Shown here one piece after another: positions 61,028 to 64,000 of a stretch of DNA of 64,000 nt. Each line of letters starts with the position of its first letter. Within the stretch, counting starts at the first letter, position 1. Position numbers and translations under genes: made by a program. The notes below the pieces were generated by a model, which was not told the origin of the DNA, ran no database searches, and saw only the letters and a list, made by a program, of their open reading frames with translations. The stretch spans positions 346,411 through 410,410 of the forward strand of contig JABARQ010000015.1 of assembly GCA_019186985.1 (NCBI GenBank), given 5' to 3'. The stretch comes from Prosthecobacter sp. (GTDB lineage: Bacteria > Verrucomicrobiota > Verrucomicrobiia > Verrucomicrobiales > Verrucomicrobiaceae).

Positions 61028-61732
61028 CATCCACAAAGGAATCGAGTGACCGCAGCGCGGCGATGACCTCCTCGTGGGTCGGTTCACCCGGCGTGCAAGA
61101 GGACGGGGCCGATGGTGGTGATGCAGGCCGGTTGAAGGCCGCAGGGTAGCGCCGCCAGGGGAAGAAGAAATTGATGAACATAGCCAGCAGCAGCAAGGCG
61201 AGCGTGTTCACCAGCACCGGCATGATGATGTAGTGAAAGCCGAGGTCATGTATGGCGCTGCCACCCAGCACGGCGGTGAGGGCGGTGGCCCCGCCCGGAG
61301 GATGAATGCAGCGAAACACGAGCATGGCGGCGATGGCAGCCCCCACCGTGCATCCAGCCGCCAGGGCGGTATCTCCCAGGGTCTGCGCACAGATGACCCC
61401 GGCCAGGGCGGAGAGCAGATGCCCGCCGAGCACCGGCCAGGGCTGGGAGAGCGCCGCATGAGGCACAGCAAAGAGCAGCGTGGCAGAGGCACCCATCGAG
61501 GCGACGACAGCCGTGCTGCCAGCTGGCACCGTCGATGAGCCCACGGCCAGCGCCACGAGGCACCCATCGAGGCGACGACAGCCGTGCTGCCAGAGGACGG
61601 AAGCAGCAGGCTGGAAAGCCCCACGAGCACCAGCAGAGCCTCGCCACCGCCCAGTGCGGAGACGATTTTCTCCGTGTGGCTCACCTCGATGAGTTCGACG
61701 CCGGACCAGCGGCGCAATAAGGGCAGAATCAT
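60951..61732 (-). pseudogene. HPP-family membrane protein gene, frame disrupted
   Basis: The 5' part (ATG at 61732: MILPLLRRWSGVELIEVSHT...SSGSTAVVASMGAS) and the 3' part (STAVVASMGASATLLFAVPHAALSQP to CTPGEPTHEEVIAALRSLD) of one HPP-family protein lie in different frames. They are separated by a 71-bp direct-repeat insertion (37-bp copies at 61486 and 61557). Removing 71 bases restores a single frame of about 236 aa. HPP proteins have four transmembrane helices; some plastid and cyanobacterial members carry nitrite, which would fit this locus. Either a real pseudogene or an assembly chimera. Confidence 0.7.
61486..61593. repeat. 37-bp direct repeat within the HPP-family gene
   Basis: Bases 61486-61522 and 61557-61593 are identical (37 bp), offset by 71 bp; they encode STAVVASMGAS in both copies. 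The 34 bases between them read VALAVGSSTVPA in the downstream gene frame, which itself resembles the normal sequence preceding this motif, so the junction looks like recombination between two related HPP alleles rather than simple slippage. Confidence 0.75.
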
Positions 61733-61824
61733 GAAAGGGTAGGTGTGGTTGGAAAACGGGTGTGACTGACTGATCTCCAGCCACTACGGCGCGGGCGGAC
61801 CGGTCTCACACGGGGCAATCAAAA

Positions 61825-61857
61825 GCCGCCGTATGCACTCCCAGCGCACACGGCGGC
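61825..61857 (-). terminator. Rho-independent terminator of globin 2
   Basis: On the minus strand a 12-bp stem (GCCGCCGTGTGC paired with GCATACGGCGGC, one G-T pair) with a 9-base loop is followed by TTTTGATT, about 30 bases after the globin 2 stop codon. Confidence 0.7.
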
Positions 61858-61885
61858 CCAGCACCAACTAGGTTATGGACGGACC

Positions 61886-62482
61886 TTAGTTGGCCTTCTT
61901 CGGTCGGCCAAGCACATCATCCTTCGTCGTGAGAGCGACGGCGATGACCTGGTCGATGAGATCCTGGCTGATTTTCAGATCCTTCAGCGTGTTGACGAGG
62001 TTTTCAGCGATGGCGTTGAAGTGCTCCTCGGTCAGGCCCATGCCTTCGTGTGCCTTGCGCATATCCTTGCCGGTCCACGGCAACGGGCCTCCAAAGGCGA
62101 ACGACAAGAACTCTTTCTGCTTCCGATGCTGCTTGGGCATGCTCACGTCATCAAAGAAATGCTTCACCCGCTTGTCGGCCAGCACTTTGACATAGAAGGC
62201 GTCCACAGCAGCATCAATGGCCTTCCAGCCCCCGAGCTTGTGATACAGGCTGTCCTCTCGGGCTTTGAGCCACTTCGTTTTGCATGCCTCTTTGGCGAAG
62301 GACCACTTCCGGCCCTCGTATTCGGCGGTGATGGCGGGATCCACCGGTTTCCCCGTGACCGGGCAGACGGTATTGGTGACCGTTTCCGTGGCGACAGCGG
62401 CTGAGTCAGCGCCTAGGGCGGCACTGACGAGCAGAGTCATCACGGCGGTGATGGTGGCGAGCGAGGAGAGGATGAGTTTCAT
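61886..62482 (-). CDS. Exported YHS-like/truncated hemoglobin fusion, copy 2
   Basis: 198 aa, the same length and layout as the copy at 20249: signal peptide (MKLILSSLATITAVMTLLV), YHS-like motif CPVTGKPVDPAITAEYEGRKW and a group 1 truncated globin with KAHEGMGLTEEHF carrying the probable proximal His. Twenty-eight residue differences were counted by hand, clustered in the signal peptide and in the KLGG/KRV-FF and C-terminal regions; the heme-pocket stretch from KQKEFLSFAFGG to FNAIAENLV is identical. It has its own promoter with a well formed NsrR-like box and its own terminator. Confidence 0.86.
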   Translation of the reverse strand: MKLILSSLATITAVMTLLVSAALGADSAAVATETVTNTVCPVTGKPVDPAITAEYEGRKWSFAKEACKTKWLKAREDSLYHKLGGWKAIDAAVDAFYVKVLADKRVKHFFDDVSMPKQHRKQKEFLSFAFGGPLPWTGKDMRKAHEGMGLTEEHFNAIAENLVNTLKDLKISQDLIDQVIAVALTTKDDVLGRPKKAN

Positions 62483-62520
62483 GGTTGGTCGTGAAAAAGC
62501 AGCGGGTTGGACGGCGTGCC

Positions 62521-62549
62521 TATTTAAAGATGCACCCGTCGTGCATCAA
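62521..62549 (-). promoter_or_regulatory. Globin 2 promoter overlapped by an NsrR-like operator
   Basis: On the minus strand TTGATG (62549-62544) and TAAATA (62526-62521) are spaced 17 bases apart, a good sigma70-type promoter. The 8-7-8 palindrome AAGATGCA-N7-TGCATCAA (62527-62549) fills the -35 box and spacer, so a bound repressor would exclude RNA polymerase. Half-sites and spacing match the E. coli hmp NsrR site as I remember it. Confidence 0.65.
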
Positions 62550-62690
62550 TACACCGATCTTGCGCAAGAATGAGCCATTCATGCCCGGCGGGATTTGGCA
62601 GTGACTCGCAATACGCCTGCTCTGCCGGGCTAGAATACAGAAATGCGCACGCACGGATTAATGTGCGGCGTTTGACACGGCTCCCAATGC

Positions 62691-62861
62691 GTGCCCGGCG
62701 AAACCAGCCAAGCACAACTCAACACCTCCATCAACGGCACGAGCGCCAATAGCAACGGCGTGAACCAGCTCGGCCAAGGAGCTGATGGCAGCTACAACCC
62801 GAGTCAGATGCAGGGCCTGATCAACGAGGTGGATGAGCTGATCAATGCGCTGAGACGGTGA
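62691..62861 (+). CDS. Small ORF, possible C-terminal gene fragment
   Basis: A 56-codon frame from a GTG reads GETSQAQLNTSINGTSANSN, then GVNQLGQGADGSYNPSQMQG and NEVDELINALRR. The composition is protein-like (Asn/Gln/Ser/Gly-rich with a helical end). No ribosome site is visible. It may be the tail of a larger surface or phage-type protein. The rest of 62550-63053 shows no recognisable gene. Confidence 0.3.
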   Translation: MPGETSQAQLNTSINGTSANSNGVNQLGQGADGSYNPSQMQGLINEVDELINALRR

Positions 62862-63053
62862 ACGTGGCGTTTTGATGGCCATAAAAGCGAGCTGCGGAGC
62901 CGTGCATGATGCGCTGCAGCTCGGCAGCCTGGGCCTTGCTGGTGAGGTGGTGGAAAACCCGTCTGCAAGGCTGGGCTAGCAGTCGTGCTGCGGGCGATGA
63001 GCTTGGAAAGGCGGCGATCCACCTGAAAGCTGAACACAAGCAGGATTAGCGCT

Positions 63054-63284
63054 TCAAGCCAGCCACACCACACCAGTGATGATGATCATCAGCAAGCCTC
63101 CCAGCGCCACCTGCCAGAAGCGATGTGCCCGGCGAAGCTCCATGAACCAGCCTGCGACCAGCGTGAACTTCACCGCTGCCAGCCCCAGTAGCAGCGATGG
63201 CAGCACATGGCGCTCCGCCAGCAGCCAGCTCGCCGTGGTGAGCGTGATGAGAAATAGCCAGATAAAGGTGAGAGCGCGGTTCAT
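63054..63284 (-). CDS. norF: NorF-like small membrane protein (cytochrome c oxidase subunit IV type)
   Basis: 76 aa from the ATG at 63284. Two or three transmembrane helices are visible (LTFIWLFLITLTTASWLL; PSLLLGLAAVKFTLVAGWFMELR; VALGGLLMIIITGVVWL). Size and position after the COX3-like gene match NorF, an accessory protein needed for full NO reductase activity. It overlaps norE by four bases. Confidence 0.78.
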   Translation of the reverse strand: MNRALTFIWLFLITLTTASWLLAERHVLPSLLLGLAAVKFTLVAGWFMELRRAHRFWQVALGGLLMIIITGVVWLA

Positions 63285-63886
63285 AGCAGGTAGATGACGG
63301 GATAGAGCAGCAGCCAGATGAGATCGCACATGTGCCAGAAGACCGCACCTGCCTCGAAGTTTTGATGATCGCCCGCATGGCTGTGCCCGAGGCGGACTGA
63401 GCGAGCGAGCACCCCCAGCAGCACCACGGCGACTAGCACATGCACGAAGTGGAAGCCCGTGAGCAGGTAATAAAGCGTGAAGAACGTATCCTCGCCAAAC
63501 TGGATGCCATGCGCGGCCTTCTGGCGGTATTCGATGAGCTTTAGCGCCAAGAAGAGCACGCCAGTTAGCAGCGCAGCTATCGTCCAGCTTCTGGCGCATA
63601 GTTTTTCTCCCTTTCGCAAGGCCCCCAGCCCGCAGGCCATGAACCAGCCGCCAGTGAGCAGAACGAGTGTGTTCGCAAAGGCTAGGTTCTGATTTAGCAG
63701 CAGGCGTCCCTGCTCATACTCCGCCGCATTCCCGCGCTCCTGCCAGACAAATGCCAAAATGCCCGCGCCAAAGGTCACCACCTCCAGCATCACGAGCAGC
63801 CAGATGAGCAGGCCACCCGGCGGTTCCCATGAGTCCGAGCGGTCCTGGCAGGCTGTGCTCATGTCGTCGTGGCGTTGATTTTTCAT
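63281..63886 (-). CDS. norE: NorE-like cytochrome c oxidase subunit III family protein
   Basis: 201 aa with about five membrane helices and COX3 hallmarks (GGLLIWLLVMLEVVTFGAGILAFV; NTLVLLTGGWFMACGLGALRKG; YLLTGFHFVHVLVAVVLLGV; WHMCDLIWLLLYPVIYL). The length is that of NorE rather than full COX3 (about 260 aa), and no cox1/cox2 is adjacent. The ATG at 63886 has no clear ribosome site; the ATG at 63862 is an alternative. Coupled to norF. Confidence 0.82.
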   Translation of the reverse strand: MKNQRHDDMSTACQDRSDSWEPPGGLLIWLLVMLEVVTFGAGILAFVWQERGNAAEYEQGRLLLNQNLAFANTLVLLTGGWFMACGLGALRKGEKLCARSWTIAALLTGVLFLALKLIEYRQKAAHGIQFGEDTFFTLYYLLTGFHFVHVLVAVVLLGVLARSVRLGHSHAGDHQNFEAGAVFWHMCDLIWLLLYPVIYLL

Positions 63887-63918
63887 GGGAGGAGATAGGC
63901 AGAATCTAACGCAGGCAC

Positions 63919-63944
63919 AATTGCAGAAGGCCAGTTCCGCAATT
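63919..63944. promoter_or_regulatory. 26-bp palindromic operator, norE
   Basis: AATTGCAGAA-N6-TTCCGCAATT, an inverted repeat with one mismatch, 33-58 bases upstream of norE. Matches the norC palindrome at 51754 in arm sequence and spacer length. Confidence 0.6.
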
Positions 63945-64000
63945 ACCGCCCAAACCTTGCCAGAGAGTGCAGCGCGGTCATTCTTGGAGCGGCTACTCTA

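Noticed and set aside
62804..63073. Minus-strand frames between norF and the small ORF
   Set aside because: A stretch such as AAELQRIMHGSAARFYGHQN looks faintly protein-like, but there is no start signal, no family match and a competing plus-strand frame.
1..64000. tRNA, rRNA, CRISPR arrays, replication origin
   Set aside because: No clover-leaf, ribosomal or regularly spaced repeat pattern was noticed; this was by eye, and tRNAscan-SE, Infernal or a CRISPR finder would be needed to exclude them fully.

Overview
The window looks like a chromosomal segment from a Verrucomicrobiota (PVC superphylum) bacterium. The evidence is the density of PVC-typical families: three DUF1501 proteins, two DUF1549/DUF1553 proteins, a PVC-type dehydrogenase/HEAT/cytochrome c protein, PPC-domain secreted proteins, and DUF2264 and heparinase II/III proteins. 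This is inference from gene content; there is no rRNA gene to confirm it.

Layout. (1) 1-14.7 kb, plus strand, very GC-rich: the 3' end of hpt, moaD, a DUF1501 protein, yaeQ, a degenerate SGNH-like protein, a neutral ceramidase, a sterol desaturase-type hydroxylase, a membrane-anchored unknown, a Gfo/Idh/MocA oxidoreductase, a MauG-type peroxidase and a 969-aa cytochrome-domain protein. (2) 14.7-15.9 kb: an AhbC/NirJ-type radical SAM enzyme of siroheme-derived heme synthesis. (3) 15.9-20.1 kb: an accessory island with an XRE regulator and a large membrane/beta-propeller protein, flanked by gene remnants, one resembling the 3' end of a DUF932 gene. (4) 20.2-27.7 kb: an exported YHS-globin and, divergently, cassette A (Rid/chorismatase-like, DUF1549/1553, DUF1501, PPC, GYD). 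An IS3-family element (27.7-29.2 kb) has hit the last codons of the GYD gene. (5) 29.3-36.4 kb, minus strand: an unusual periplasmic nitrate reductase operon, napDA plus a tandem NapB-like tetraheme cytochrome, ferredoxin, unknown, tetraheme cytochrome and an NrfCD-type quinol module. (6) 36.6-40.9 kb: aldolase, BNR_4 and heparinase-like genes. (7) 40.9-51.0 kb, minus strand: cassette B, a second and inverted Rid/DUF1549/DUF1501/PPC set. It runs on through a flavin-halogenase-like protein and a DUF2264 protein into the nitrosative-damage repair protein RIC. (8) 51.2-56.5 kb: an Rrf2/NsrR-type regulator divergent from norCBQD. (9) 56.5-64 kb: an 11-heme cytochrome, HxlR regulator and thioredoxin-like protein, methyltransferase, a disrupted HPP-family (nitrite transporter-like) gene, a second YHS-globin, and norFE.

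How it works together. Nap reduces nitrate to nitrite and Nor reduces NO to N2O. RIC, the two exported globins and the Rrf2 regulator are expected NO-defence functions. No nirS, nirK, nrfA or nosZ is visible, so the step from nitrite to NO is not encoded here. By eye, two classes of palindromic operator tie the region together. One has an 8-7-8 architecture resembling NsrR boxes, with copies at 20862, 20985, 51010 and 62527, in front of both globins and both Rid cassettes. The other is a 26-bp palindrome shared by norC (51754) and norE (63919).

The best candidate for an undescribed system is the duplicated Rid-like/DUF1549/DUF1501/PPC cassette. It appears to be under the same NsrR-like operator as the globins, and one copy is operonic with RIC, which suggests a nitric-oxide-linked role for PVC proteins of unknown function. 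All functions are inferred from motifs read in the sequence; no database search was run.
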